Shown: positions 19,060 to 27,867, counted from the first letter of the stretch. The stretch: DNA of 64,000 nucleotides from Acidobacteriota bacterium (GCA_028875725.1 JAPPCR010000023.1:186001-250000), one strand, 5' to 3'. The notes: generated by a model from the sequence alone, not told the origin. Numbers and translations are program-made.

Positions 19060-19988
19060 GCCGTCGCGCCATCCCGGCCGCGGCGCTGACCCTGGCGCTG
19101 ATGTGGGCGGCCTGGGGGGTCTACTTCGTCGCGCCCGACGAGGAGGCCGTGGTCCGCGTTCTCGGCCGGGCGAGCGCGACGCCGGCCGGGCCAGGCGTGC
19201 ACTGGAACTGGCCGCGGCCGGTCGGCCGGGTGGACAAGCTGAAGGTGCGGGAAGCCAAGCGGTTGACGCTCGGATTCGCGGCGGCCGACCGCGTGCTCGG
19301 CGGCGACGCGACACCGGCCGAGGCGCGCTGGTTGACCGGCGACCGCAACGTCGTCCACGTGCGGCTCGTGGTCCTCTACGCGATCCACGATCCGCTCGCC
19401 TACTCGCTGCGCTTCGCGAACGTCGAGTCGCTGCTCGAGGCGAGTGGCCGCAGCGCCCTGCTCCAGGTCGTCGCCGGCATGGGCGTCGACGAGTTGCTGA
19501 CCACCGGCAAGGTGGCGGTGCAGCAGAGCGTCCAGGCCGCTTCGCAGGAACTGTTCGATCGGTTCGGGACCGGCGTCACCGTCCTGTCCGCGAGCCTTGA
19601 GGGAGTCAGTCCGCCGAGTCTCGTCCGGGAAGCGTTCAACGATGTCGCCAGCGCGCGCGAGGATCGCGACCGTCTGATCCGCGAGGCGGAGAGCTACCGC
19701 AACGAGGTCGTCCCGGTGGCGCGCGGCGAGGCCCGCGCGCTCGTCGCCGGGGCCGAGAGCTTCCGCACCGGCGAGGTCGAACGCGCGACCGGTGAAGCCG
19801 ACCGCTTCCACTCGATCGCGAATGCCGACCAGGGGGCGCGCGCCGAGATCCGCACGCGCACCTATCTCGAGACGATGGAGCGGGTTCTTCCCCGCATGCG
19901 GAAGACGATCCTCGAGCCCGGCCAGAGCACGATCGACATCGACTTCCTCCGCCGCGAGCTGACGCCCGGGTCGAACCGCCAGCCGTGA
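19056..19988 (+). CDS. HflK-like SPFH protein
   Basis: A 310-residue protein with one N-terminal membrane helix (AALTLALMWAAWGVYFVAP), then an SPFH domain (EEAVVRVLGRASATPAGPGV, NVVHVRLVVLYAIHDPLAYS) and a long coiled-coil-type helix ending RMRKTILEPGQSTIDIDFLR. It resembles HflK more than HflC and parallels the SPFH part of the ATPase fusion (both carry WPRPV/WPWPV after the first strands and a TGD(R/E)N segment). That suggests that one gene copy was fused to the ATPase or that the two are complementary cage subunits. It overlaps the upstream gene by four bases and the downstream one by four. Confidence 0.88.
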   Translation: MSRRAIPAAALTLALMWAAWGVYFVAPDEEAVVRVLGRASATPAGPGVHWNWPRPVGRVDKLKVREAKRLTLGFAAADRVLGGDATPAEARWLTGDRNVVHVRLVVLYAIHDPLAYSLRFANVESLLEASGRSALLQVVAGMGVDELLTTGKVAVQQSVQAASQELFDRFGTGVTVLSASLEGVSPPSLVREAFNDVASAREDRDRLIREAESYRNEVVPVARGEARALVAGAESFRTGEVERATGEADRFHSIANADQGARAEIRTRTYLETMERVLPRMRKTILEPGQSTIDIDFLRRELTPGSNRQP

Positions 19989-20464
19989 GAGTGAGCCGCA
20001 GCCTCGGCGCGACGGCGCTGACCGTCGCCGTGCTCACGGCGGGCCTGATCGTGGCGCTACGCGACCAGCTGCCGGAGCGCGGAACGGATGCCGGCGATCC
20101 GAGCGACGTTTTCTGGGAGATGGTTGACGCGAGCCGCGAGGGCGCGGTCGACGCCTATCTCGATCTCTTCGCGGGGGAGCTGCGCGTGCAACTTGCGACG
20201 GTGCGCGACGAGATGGGTCATACCGCCTTCGAGCAGTACCTCCGCAGTCGAATCGCCGGCCTCAAGGGGGTGGCCGTGACCGGCAAGGAAGACCTGGGCG
20301 AGGTCGTGCGCCTCGAGGTCGAGTACGTGCGCGCGGCGAGCTACGAGACGCAGTCCCTGGACGTTCGAAGAACCCGGGGACGCTGGCGCATCGTCGCGCT
20401 CGGCCCGACGCACGAGCGCGAGCCGCCGGTTCCCTACGGCACGCCCGTCGGCCCCGCCGAGTGA
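19985..20464 (+). CDS. Small membrane-anchored protein, NTF2-like fold suspected
   Basis: A 159-residue protein. An N-terminal hydrophobic segment (LGATALTVAVLTAGLIVAL) is a membrane anchor or uncleaved signal. The rest resembles NTF2/SnoaL-like small alpha-beta proteins: DVFWEMVDASREGAVDAYLD at the start of the fold and RTRGRWRIVALGP at the end. The start is GTG, overlapping the stop of the upstream SPFH gene. It is the last member of the tightly overlapping metal/SPFH set and may be a periplasmic accessory subunit. The fold call rests on pattern only; no catalytic residues are evident. Confidence 0.6.
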   Translation: MRVSRSLGATALTVAVLTAGLIVALRDQLPERGTDAGDPSDVFWEMVDASREGAVDAYLDLFAGELRVQLATVRDEMGHTAFEQYLRSRIAGLKGVAVTGKEDLGEVVRLEVEYVRAASYETQSLDVRRTRGRWRIVALGPTHEREPPVPYGTPVGPAE

Positions 20465-20482
20465 CAGCGGAAGGAAGGAACG

Positions 20483-21676
20483 ATGAGGAAGCTCGCCATC
20501 GCCCTGCTTGCGTTCTTTCGCCGGACCACGCTGGCGATGCGCAAACTCCGCGGGCAGTCCGAGGACGACGTCGCCTCGCAGCGAGTCGTCACCGGCCGCT
20601 CCTGGGACGAGTTCTGCGACACGCTGAAGGCCGCCGGCGCGTCGCTGAACTTCCCGGGGACACCCCGTGACTCCTTCAACCAGGCCGAGGGCTACCGCTA
20701 CCTGAGCCGTCTGGCCCGGGCAGGGCTGATGGCCTTCGTCGAGCACGCCGACCCGCGGGCGCCGGTGCTTCACCGGGTCGCCAACGAGACGGTCAAGCTC
20801 GGTTCCGACAATCCGGACAACCACTACCTGACGGCCGCGCTGTCGGGCGCCTGCGAGTACCGGATCACCGGACGTCGCAACACGGTCGCCTACCTCGGCT
20901 TCGGCACCCAGGCCGGCCACTACGGCCAGGGCGGCGGCCTGCCGCCGACCGGCTACGTCGAGGCGGCGGAGCTCGAGATGGACGGTGAAGGCCGCTTCGA
21001 ACTCGTTCTCAGTTGCGAAGAGCAGGAAGGCAACTGGTTGCCGATGAAGCCCGACACGGGAATGCTCATCGTGCGCCAGACCTTCCTCGACCGGCGCACC
21101 GAGGTCCCGGCCGAACTGCACATCGAACGGATCAACTGCGCCCCGGAGGAGAAGAGACCCTCGCCGCTGACCCCGAGCCAGATCGACGAGGGGCTGCGCT
21201 CGGCCAGCACGCTGGTCGCCGGAGCCTCGCTGCTCTTCGCGAAGTGGGCACGCGACTTCCAGAAGCACTCGAACAAACTGCCCCGCTTCGACCAGGAGAC
21301 CTCGAACCAGGCCGGAGGCGACCCGAACATCGCCTACTACCACTCGCACTGGCACCTTGCCGAGGACGAGGCGCTGGTCATCGAGGCCATGCCGCCGGAG
21401 TGCGAGCACTGGAACTTCCAGCTCAACAACTACTGGTTGGAGTCGCTGGACTACCGCTACCACACGATCCACACGAACAAGCACCTGGCGGAGTACGAGC
21501 CGGACGGTTCGGTGCGCCTGATTGTGGCCCACGAAGATCCCGGGCTCCCGAACTGGCTCGACACCGCCGGCCACACCTCCGGGACCATGTCCTTCCGGTG
21601 GATCCGGGCCGAAGAGCACCCCGAACCCGCGACCCGGGTCGTCAAACTGGCCGAACTGTCGGCGCTTCGCCGCTGA
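20483..21676 (+). CDS. DUF1214 domain-containing protein
   Basis: A 397-residue protein with typical DUF1214 motifs: EGNWLPMKPDTGMLIVRQTF and the aromatic block PECEHWNFQLNNYWLESLDY. It starts with a short basic/hydrophobic stretch, but no clear signal peptide. Biochemical function is not established for the family; members often occur beside sulfotransferases, SDRs and acyl-chain or steroid genes, as here. It begins 18 bases after the SPFH operon and ends two bases before the sulfotransferase, so it may be part of one long transcript. Confidence 0.82.
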   Translation: MRKLAIALLAFFRRTTLAMRKLRGQSEDDVASQRVVTGRSWDEFCDTLKAAGASLNFPGTPRDSFNQAEGYRYLSRLARAGLMAFVEHADPRAPVLHRVANETVKLGSDNPDNHYLTAALSGACEYRITGRRNTVAYLGFGTQAGHYGQGGGLPPTGYVEAAELEMDGEGRFELVLSCEEQEGNWLPMKPDTGMLIVRQTFLDRRTEVPAELHIERINCAPEEKRPSPLTPSQIDEGLRSASTLVAGASLLFAKWARDFQKHSNKLPRFDQETSNQAGGDPNIAYYHSHWHLAEDEALVIEAMPPECEHWNFQLNNYWLESLDYRYHTIHTNKHLAEYEPDGSVRLIVAHEDPGLPNWLDTAGHTSGTMSFRWIRAEEHPEPATRVVKLAELSALRR

Positions 21677-21678
21677 CG

Positions 21679-22953
21679 ATGCCGAAGCGGGTTGCCGAGA
21701 CACCGACGGACTACGAACGGCCCTACCGGCCGCTCCCGGTCGCGCTCCTGAACGCCGCCGGCCGAGCGGCAAGCCGCGTCGGGATCGACAGGCAGCTCGA
21801 CGTCGACTCGATGGTCGCGAAGGCCCGGAGGAGAACCGGCCTGTCCAGCTTCGGCGACGAGTGGTTCATGGAACCCCTGTCCGTCCTCGTCTGCTCGATC
21901 AACGAGGAGGCCGACCTCACGCTTCTGGGCCGGCTGATCCAGCGGCGGCGGATCGAGGGAGCGCTGGCGACGCGCCTGCGGGTCGAGGAACTCCTCCGCC
22001 GGCGTCCGGAGATCCGCGATATCGACCTCGGCCGGATCGTCGTGATCGCCGGCCTGCAGCGCACCGGCACCACCACGCTGCACCGGCTGATCGCTTCGCA
22101 CCCCGAGATGCGCGCCGTCGCGGCCTGGGAGGGACTGAACCCGCTGCCCCTGCCGCGTGAGGAGCCGGGCGATCCCCACGCTCGAGTTCGAAAGGCCCTC
22201 ATTGCGGAGCGGGCAATCGCGTACCTGGCGCCCGCCTTCTTCGCCGTCCACCCCGCCGAACACGACGCTCCCGAGGAGGACGTGCTGCTGCTCGACGTTT
22301 CCTTCATGAGCCAGTCGGCGGAGGCGACCATGCACGTGCCCACCTATTCTCGCTGGCTGGAGGGCCAGGACCATACGCGCACGTACGAGGAGTTCCGCAC
22401 CCTGCTTCAGGTCCTGCACTGGCAGCACCCGCGTCTCAACTGGGTGCTCAAGACGCCGCATCACATGGAGTACCTGGACGTCGTTCTCGAGGTCTTCCCG
22501 ACCGCCACGATCGTGCAGACGCACCGCGATCCGCTGAAGACGGTTCCCTCCTTCTGCAGCATGGTCGCCCATGGCCGCGGCCTCTTCAGCGACCGGGTCG
22601 ACCCGCGCGAGATCGGCTCGCACTGGCTGGCCAAGACGCGCCGCCTGGTCGAGTTGACGGCGCGCACCCGGGCGGCGGCGGACCCCCGCCGCTTCGTCGA
22701 CGTGTCCTACTACGACCTCGTCGAGGATCCGATGGCGGAGGTGCGGAAGGTCTACGCGCGGGCCGGCATCCCCTTCGGGCCGGACGCCAAACAGACGGCC
22801 GAGCGGACGGTGAGTCGCAACGTGCAGCACCGGTACGGGCGCCACGTCTACGATGCGGGTAGCTTCGGCCTGACCCGGGAGACAATCGAGAACAGCATGG
22901 CGGCCTACCGGCAGCGGCACGGCATTCCCACCGAGCAGACAGAGACCGCGTAG
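21679..22953 (+). CDS. Sulfotransferase-family protein
   Basis: A 424-residue protein with a PAPS-type sulfotransferase fold. The 5'-phosphosulfate loop is GLQRTGTTTLHRL (about residues 130-142). The 3'-phosphate region is THRDPLKTVPSF. HHMEYLDVVLEVFP between them is common in the large bacterial Sulfotransfer_3 group. That group probably moves a sulfo group from PAPS to a hydroxyl of a lipid or small molecule, but few members are tested. The ATG at 21679 directly follows the DUF1214 stop. An in-frame extension to 21013 overlaps that gene and was rejected. Confidence 0.87.
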   Translation: MPKRVAETPTDYERPYRPLPVALLNAAGRAASRVGIDRQLDVDSMVAKARRRTGLSSFGDEWFMEPLSVLVCSINEEADLTLLGRLIQRRRIEGALATRLRVEELLRRRPEIRDIDLGRIVVIAGLQRTGTTTLHRLIASHPEMRAVAAWEGLNPLPLPREEPGDPHARVRKALIAERAIAYLAPAFFAVHPAEHDAPEEDVLLLDVSFMSQSAEATMHVPTYSRWLEGQDHTRTYEEFRTLLQVLHWQHPRLNWVLKTPHHMEYLDVVLEVFPTATIVQTHRDPLKTVPSFCSMVAHGRGLFSDRVDPREIGSHWLAKTRRLVELTARTRAAADPRRFVDVSYYDLVEDPMAEVRKVYARAGIPFGPDAKQTAERTVSRNVQHRYGRHVYDAGSFGLTRETIENSMAAYRQRHGIPTEQTETA

Positions 22954-22968
22954 AGGAGACACCGAGAC

Positions 22969-23946
22969 GTGAAAAGGCTCTTCAAGGTCCTGCGCAAGGC
23001 GGTCCGGGACCGTGCCGCCGAACCCGCCGAGATCGAGCCTCTTGCCGGTTCCGTGCGGATCGACGGCAAGACGTGCCTGGTCACGGGGTCGAACAGCGGT
23101 CTCGGCAAGGCCGTCGCCGTCGACCTGGCGAGGCGCGGCGGCCACGTCCTGATGGCCTGCCGAAGCGGCCACCCCGAGGCGGGCGAAGAGGTCCGGGCCG
23201 CCTCCGGTTCCGACCGGGTCGAGATGCTGCGGGTCGATCTCTCCGACATGCGTTCCATCCACCAGCTCTGCGACGAACTACATGACCGGGAGACGACGAT
23301 CGACATCGCCGTCCTCAACGCCGGCGTCGTTCCGCGCCGCGCGCGCCGGACGCCGCAGGGCTTCGAACTCATGTTCGCCGTCCACTTTCTGGCCAACCGC
23401 GTCCTCGTCGATCGCTGGCTGAAGGACGGCACGGTGCGTCCGGCGGCCAGGATCGAGGACGCGCCCCGCATCGTTCTCGTCTCCTCCGACGCCCACCGCT
23501 CGGCCGAACCGATCGACTTCGACCGCTTCGGCGCGTTCGTGGACTACGGCGTCCGGGACGGCATCAAGCACTACGGAGCGAGCAAGCTCGTCGTCTGCAC
23601 CTATGCGACCGAACTCTCGCGACGCCTGAACCGCGAAGGCGAGGGGCACGTCGCCGTGCACTCGCTCTGCCCCGGCCCCGTCAACACGGCCATCGCCCGG
23701 GAAACGCCGTGGTTCCTGAAACCTCTTGTGGTCCCGATGATGAAGCTCTTCTTCCTGACGCCGGAGAAGGCCGCCAGGCCCGTGAGCTACCTGTGCTGCG
23801 CCGACGACGCCGGTAAGCGGACCGGTATCTACCTGCACATGCTGCATGAGAAACGCCCGTCCGGGCACGCCACGGACCCGGCCAACGGTGTCAGCTTGTG
23901 GGAGGCCAGCGAGGCGCTGTTCGAGACGCAGGCGCCGCCAAACTAG
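22969..23946 (+). CDS. SDR-family oxidoreductase
   Basis: A 325-residue short-chain dehydrogenase with a 34-residue N-terminal extension. The cofactor loop is TGSNSGLGKA, the central strand reads LNAGVV, and the active site has VLVSSDAH followed by YGASK, so Ser, Tyr and Lys are all present. It resembles retinol-dehydrogenase or WW-domain-oxidoreductase-like SDRs, which act on lipophilic alcohols. The start is GTG, 15 bases after the sulfotransferase gene, with GAGGAG upstream. With the neighbouring SDR and SRPBCC genes it probably forms a lipid or steroid-type pathway. Confidence 0.9.
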   Translation: MKRLFKVLRKAVRDRAAEPAEIEPLAGSVRIDGKTCLVTGSNSGLGKAVAVDLARRGGHVLMACRSGHPEAGEEVRAASGSDRVEMLRVDLSDMRSIHQLCDELHDRETTIDIAVLNAGVVPRRARRTPQGFELMFAVHFLANRVLVDRWLKDGTVRPAARIEDAPRIVLVSSDAHRSAEPIDFDRFGAFVDYGVRDGIKHYGASKLVVCTYATELSRRLNREGEGHVAVHSLCPGPVNTAIARETPWFLKPLVVPMMKLFFLTPEKAARPVSYLCCADDAGKRTGIYLHMLHEKRPSGHATDPANGVSLWEASEALFETQAPPN

Positions 23947-23951
23947 CTCCA

Positions 23952-24950
23952 ATGGCCTACCGACCCGGATCCGGCCTCTCGAAGGCCTTCCACCACATGT
24001 GGGAGCTCTGCTCGCGCAAGCCGATGGCCGAGCGAGTCGACATGTCGGGCAGAAGGGTGATCGTCACCGGCGCGACGCCCGGATCGATCGGCTACCAGGT
24101 CGCGAGGACATTGGCCGCCTGGGGAGCCGACGTCGCGGTGACTTGCCCCCGCAACAGCGCCGCCGCCAGGGAGGCCCTGCTGCGGGACGTGCCGGACGCA
24201 GGGCAGCGACCGAACGCCATCGAGGCCCGCCGGCTCGATCTCACCGACTCCCGAAGCGTCGCGGACTTCGCTGCCTGGTACCGGGAGATATCCGGAGGCC
24301 GCCTGGACGTGCTGATCAACAACGCCGGCATCCTTCGCGACGTGCTCTGGCGCTGGCGCGAGCAGAGGCTCTCCGCCGACGGCTTCGAGATCCACTGGCG
24401 AACGAATTACCTCGGGACGTTCCACCTGACCCGCCTGCTGCTGCCGATGCTGCTCGAGTCGGGTCGGCGAAGCGGCGATGCGCGGGTGATCAACGTCTCC
24501 TCGCACCAGCACGACAAGGGCAGCAACGACCGTCTCTTCGCTCCCCCGGAGAGGTTGGACTCCTGGACCGCCTACGGCCAGTCCAAGCTGGCCCTGATTC
24601 ACCACGCCTTCGAGTTGCATTGCCGCTACGCGGCGGACGGCAACCTCCGGGCCGCCGCCCTGCATCCGGGGTCGGCCTACTCGAACATGACCTTCGGTTG
24701 GCAGGACGAACCCCGGTGGCTCAGGCGGACGAAGCGCCTGGCTACGCCGTTGGCGCCGCTGATCCTCCTGACGCCGGAGCAGGCCGCGCAGACGACGATC
24801 CACTGCGCCACGGACCCTCACCTGGAAGGCGGCCACTACCATGAACGCTGCACGAAGGCCGAGCCCATCCCCGACGCCCGGGACGAAGCGGCATCACGAC
24901 GCCTCTGGGAAGAAACGGACCGCTGGTTCCGGTCGCTCGGCCAGCAGTAG
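23952..24950 (+). CDS. SDR-family oxidoreductase
   Basis: A 332-residue short-chain dehydrogenase. The cofactor loop is TGATPGSIGYQ, NNAG is intact, and the active site reads VINVSSHQHD and YGQSK, so catalytic residues are complete. It is related to the preceding SDR by overall pattern (retinol-dehydrogenase-like) but not closely. The ATG at 23952 is five bases after the previous stop; a longer in-frame start at 23898 lies within the previous gene. Two SDRs in series suggest successive or opposite oxidation steps on one lipophilic substrate. Confidence 0.9.
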   Translation: MAYRPGSGLSKAFHHMWELCSRKPMAERVDMSGRRVIVTGATPGSIGYQVARTLAAWGADVAVTCPRNSAAAREALLRDVPDAGQRPNAIEARRLDLTDSRSVADFAAWYREISGGRLDVLINNAGILRDVLWRWREQRLSADGFEIHWRTNYLGTFHLTRLLLPMLLESGRRSGDARVINVSSHQHDKGSNDRLFAPPERLDSWTAYGQSKLALIHHAFELHCRYAADGNLRAAALHPGSAYSNMTFGWQDEPRWLRRTKRLATPLAPLILLTPEQAAQTTIHCATDPHLEGGHYHERCTKAEPIPDARDEAASRRLWEETDRWFRSLGQQ

Positions 24951-24968
24951 CGACGCAGGAGGCCTCAG

Positions 24969-25418
24969 ATGTTCAAGCACGCCATCGATTCGGAACCGGT
25001 AGACATCGACGCTCCCATCGAGGTGGCCTGGGACCTCCTCGTCGATCTCGACCGCTACCACGAATGGAATCCCTTCGCCCGGACCTACACGAAGACCGAT
25101 GTGCGCGTGGGCTCCACCATCCACTTCGACGTCAAGCTGGACCGCTACAACCGGAAACAGACCGAGCGCATCGCGATCGTCGAACCGCCGACCCGCCTGG
25201 CCTGGACCACGAACGTCGCCCTCGGGCTCGTCAAGGCGCTGCGCGTCCAGCGACTCGAGAAGCGAAGCGAGACGAGCTGCACCTACTTCAACACCGACAC
25301 CCTCGAAGGACCGCTGGCGCCGGTTGCCCGCCTCCTGTTCGGCGGCGCCATGCACCGCGGCTTCGCCAGCGTCGGCCGGGCGTTGAAGCAGACGGCGGAG
25401 GAACGGCACAGCCGCTAG
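24969..25418 (+). CDS. SRPBCC-family protein (polyketide cyclase/lipid-binding fold)
   Basis: A 149-residue START/SRPBCC-type small protein. The pattern IDAPIEVAWDLLVDLDRYHE at the N-terminus and the C-terminal helix RGFASVGRALKQTAEERH are typical. The fold has a deep hydrophobic pocket and binds or transforms lipids, polyketides or aromatic compounds. AGGAGG lies upstream of its ATG. It closes the DUF1214-sulfotransferase-SDR-SDR set and may bind that pathway's substrate. Confidence 0.85.
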   Translation: MFKHAIDSEPVDIDAPIEVAWDLLVDLDRYHEWNPFARTYTKTDVRVGSTIHFDVKLDRYNRKQTERIAIVEPPTRLAWTTNVALGLVKALRVQRLEKRSETSCTYFNTDTLEGPLAPVARLLFGGAMHRGFASVGRALKQTAEERHSR

Positions 25419-25490
25419 GGCCACGCCGAGACCGACATCGCGGCGATCAGCCGCTCTGGCTACTGGACCCGGAGGCGCTAAGGTGTTCCC

Positions 25491-27737
25491 ATGACCACCT
25501 CCAGGCTGATCCAGTGCGTTGTCGCCCCCGGCGTTCTTCTGGCCGTTGCCTGCACGCCGACCGAAACCGTCCCCACAGCCCAGTTTCCCGGACCCGACGG
25601 CTACATCGGCGGCGTCGTCCAGGGCGCCGAGGGCCCTGAAGCCGGCGTCTGGGTGATCGCCGAGACGGAAGACCTGCCGACGAAGTTCGTGAAGATCGTC
25701 GTCACCGACGACGACGGCCGGTTCATGCTGCCGGAACTGCCCGACGCTAGCTACGCCGTGTGGGTACGGGGGTACGGGCTCGTCGACTCCGAGCCGCTCG
25801 AGATGAGGCCCACCGTTGACCCGGTCACGCTCCAGGCAACCACCGCAGCGACTCCAGAAGAAGCCGCGAGGGTCTATCCCGGCGACTACTGGCTGTCCCT
25901 GATGGCGCCCCCGGACCAGAGCCTCTTCCCCGGCACCGGCGACGACGGCAACGGCATGGGGACCCGCATGCTGTCCCAGGCCCACTGGCTCGACTCGCTG
26001 AAGTCGGACTGCAACTTCTGCCACCAGCTCGGGAGCCGCCAGACCCGCACCGTCGACCATGTGTTCGAGGCCAAGCCGGAGCTCACCACCCACAAGGAAG
26101 CCTGGGAGTGGCGGCTGGGCACCGGAGTGCGCGGTAACCAGATGTACAACGTGCTCCGGATTCAGGGCATGGACGCGTCTCTCGACGTGTACGCCGACTG
26201 GACGGAGCGCATCGCGGCGGGAGAGTTGCCGCCGGCGCCTTTTTTTTTTAATGATACGGCGACCACCGAGATCTACACTCTCTCCGTCGTCGGCAAGACC
26301 TTCATGCACGATCTCGTGTCGACCGACAAGAACAACCCCGGCGTCAACGCCGGCGGCCCCATCTACGCCGCGAGTTCGGGGCACGGCCAGCTCGTGGTCC
26401 TGGACCCCGTCCAGAACGTGAGCTACGCGCGGAACATCCCCACCCGGGAACCGCGAAGCGAGGTTCCGTCACGCTTCCCGCCGCCGATGCGGCCGTCCTT
26501 CTTCTGGGGCGACGAGCACATCTGGGGCAATCCTCCCTACAACCCGTCCGACCCGCACAACCCGATGATCGACAGCAAGGGCCGCGTCTGGCTGACCTCC
26601 AAGATCCGCGGCGCGCGCCGCCCGCCGGCCTGGTGCAGCGACCCGGAGAACAGGTACGCCGCCTGGTGGACGCCGCGGTCCGGCGGCCGTCACGCCTCCT
26701 TCTTCGACCCGGTGACGCAGAGGTTCACGCTGATCGAGACCTGCTTCTCGACTCACCACCTGCAGTTCGACAACGACGCCAACGAGACCGTGTACTTCAA
26801 CGGCGGCGGCGCCGGCTTCTCCTGGGTCGACACGTTGGTCTTCGACGAGACCGGCGACGAGCAGCAGGCCGTCGGCTGGTGCCCCCTGGTCGTCGACACG
26901 AACGGCGACGGCGCGATCACGAAGCCCTGGAACGTCGCGGTCGCCTCGGCGGGCGGTTACACCTACCGCGTCGATGCCGTCAGGGCCCAGGAAGAACAGG
27001 CCGCGGCTGGCGAGGTCGAGACGACGCCGGAGCCCGACCCGCGCTACGACACGCAACTCTCCTACGGCCTCTACTCGGTCATTCCGAGCCCGGTCGACGA
27101 CTCGTTGTGGGGTGCCTCCCAGACCTATCCCGGCTACATCATCCGCCTGATGCGCGGCGAGGATCCGCCGACGAGTTGCCGGTCGCAGATCTTCCGCGTC
27201 CCGGAACCAGGCTTCGACCCGCGCGGGATCGATATCGCCAGCGACGGCGTGGTGTGGACGGCCCTGGCCGGCAGCAGCCACCTCGCGAGCCTGGACGTCC
27301 GCAAGTGCGCGCCCCGCGACGAGCCGGACAGCGCGGACGGCAGTCAGTGCCCCGAAGGCTGGACGCTGTACCGGACCGAAGGCCCCACGATGAAGGGCTC
27401 GGACGTGCCGGCGGACTTCCACTACTACAACTGGGTCGATCAGCACGACATCGGAGGCTTTGGCGAGAACACACCGATCGCCACCGGATCTAACTCGGAC
27501 AGCCTGCTGGTCCTCGACCCCCACACCGGCGAGTGGACCACGCTGCGGGTCCCCTACCCCCTCGGCTTCTTCTCCCGCGGCCTCGACGGTCGCATCGACG
27601 ACCCCGGCGCGGGCTGGAAGGGCCGCGCCCTCTGGGCCAACTACGGCACGAACTACATCTGGCACACCGAGGGCGGCAAGGGCACCCGCGGCAAGTTCGT
27701 GAAGTTCCAGATCCGGCCGGATCCGCTGGCGCGCTAG
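25491..27737 (+). CDS. Lipoprotein: carboxypeptidase-regulatory-like, CxxCH and propeller; broken by adapter
   Basis: The reading frame is 748 codons but is not a natural gene as assembled. Residues 1-21 are a lipoprotein signal (GVLLAVAC). Residues about 30-115 are a carboxypeptidase-regulatory-like domain. CNFCHQLG at 174-181 is a heme-c-type CxxCH motif. Residues about 285-748 form a Vgb-like beta-propeller (SKGRVWLTSKIRG, IDIASDGVVWTALAGSSH). Residues 251-268 are the translation of poly-T plus Illumina/Nextera adapter, which happens to stay in frame. The two halves look like one known architecture, so the join is probably at or near the true locus, with a short native segment replaced. 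Contiguity across it is unproven. Confidence 0.75.
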   Translation: MTTSRLIQCVVAPGVLLAVACTPTETVPTAQFPGPDGYIGGVVQGAEGPEAGVWVIAETEDLPTKFVKIVVTDDDGRFMLPELPDASYAVWVRGYGLVDSEPLEMRPTVDPVTLQATTAATPEEAARVYPGDYWLSLMAPPDQSLFPGTGDDGNGMGTRMLSQAHWLDSLKSDCNFCHQLGSRQTRTVDHVFEAKPELTTHKEAWEWRLGTGVRGNQMYNVLRIQGMDASLDVYADWTERIAAGELPPAPFFFNDTATTEIYTLSVVGKTFMHDLVSTDKNNPGVNAGGPIYAASSGHGQLVVLDPVQNVSYARNIPTREPRSEVPSRFPPPMRPSFFWGDEHIWGNPPYNPSDPHNPMIDSKGRVWLTSKIRGARRPPAWCSDPENRYAAWWTPRSGGRHASFFDPVTQRFTLIETCFSTHHLQFDNDANETVYFNGGGAGFSWVDTLVFDETGDEQQAVGWCPLVVDTNGDGAITKPWNVAVASAGGYTYRVDAVRAQEEQAAAGEVETTPEPDPRYDTQLSYGLYSVIPSPVDDSLWGASQTYPGYIIRLMRGEDPPTSCRSQIFRVPEPGFDPRGIDIASDGVVWTALAGSSHLASLDVRKCAPRDEPDSADGSQCPEGWTLYRTEGPTMKGSDVPADFHYYNWVDQHDIGGFGENTPIATGSNSDSLLVLDPHTGEWTTLRVPYPLGFFSRGLDGRIDDPGAGWKGRALWANYGTNYIWHTEGGKGTRGKFVKFQIRPDPLAR
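26240..26295. other. Illumina P5/Nextera i5 adapter remnant (assembly artefact)
   Basis: Ten T (26240-26249) are followed by the 29-base Illumina P5 sequence (26250-26278, beginning AATGATACGGCGACC). Next come eight bases TCTCTCCG (26279-26286), which I recall as Nextera XT i5 index S511, then TCGTCGGCA (26287-26295), the first nine bases of the Nextera transposase adapter. Read on the minus strand this is genome, adapter, index, P5, poly-A, exactly the order of a read running through a short insert. It is not biological sequence. Confidence 0.97.
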
Positions 27738-27830
27738 CGCGGCTGGCGCGGCTGGCGGCAGCGTCGGTGGCGTCGATGTCACCCGCCCGCGTTGGGTCCG
27801 AGGGGGGAGGGTCCCAGCGGCCGTGCCATC

Positions 27831-27856
27831 CGTGCGCCCGAAGAAACGGGCGCACG
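27831..27856. repeat. Perfect 10-bp hairpin inside the element
   Basis: CGTGCGCCCG (27831-27840) pairs with CGGGCGCACG (27847-27856) around the loop AAGAAA. The stem is very GC-rich and would be stable as RNA or as cruciform DNA. No U-tract follows. Confidence 0.6.
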
Positions 27857-27867
27857 GACTGGTTCAC

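Noticed and set aside
26240..26295. The peptide FFFNDTATTEIYT as a novel insertion in a propeller protein.
   Set aside because: It is translated sequencing adapter.
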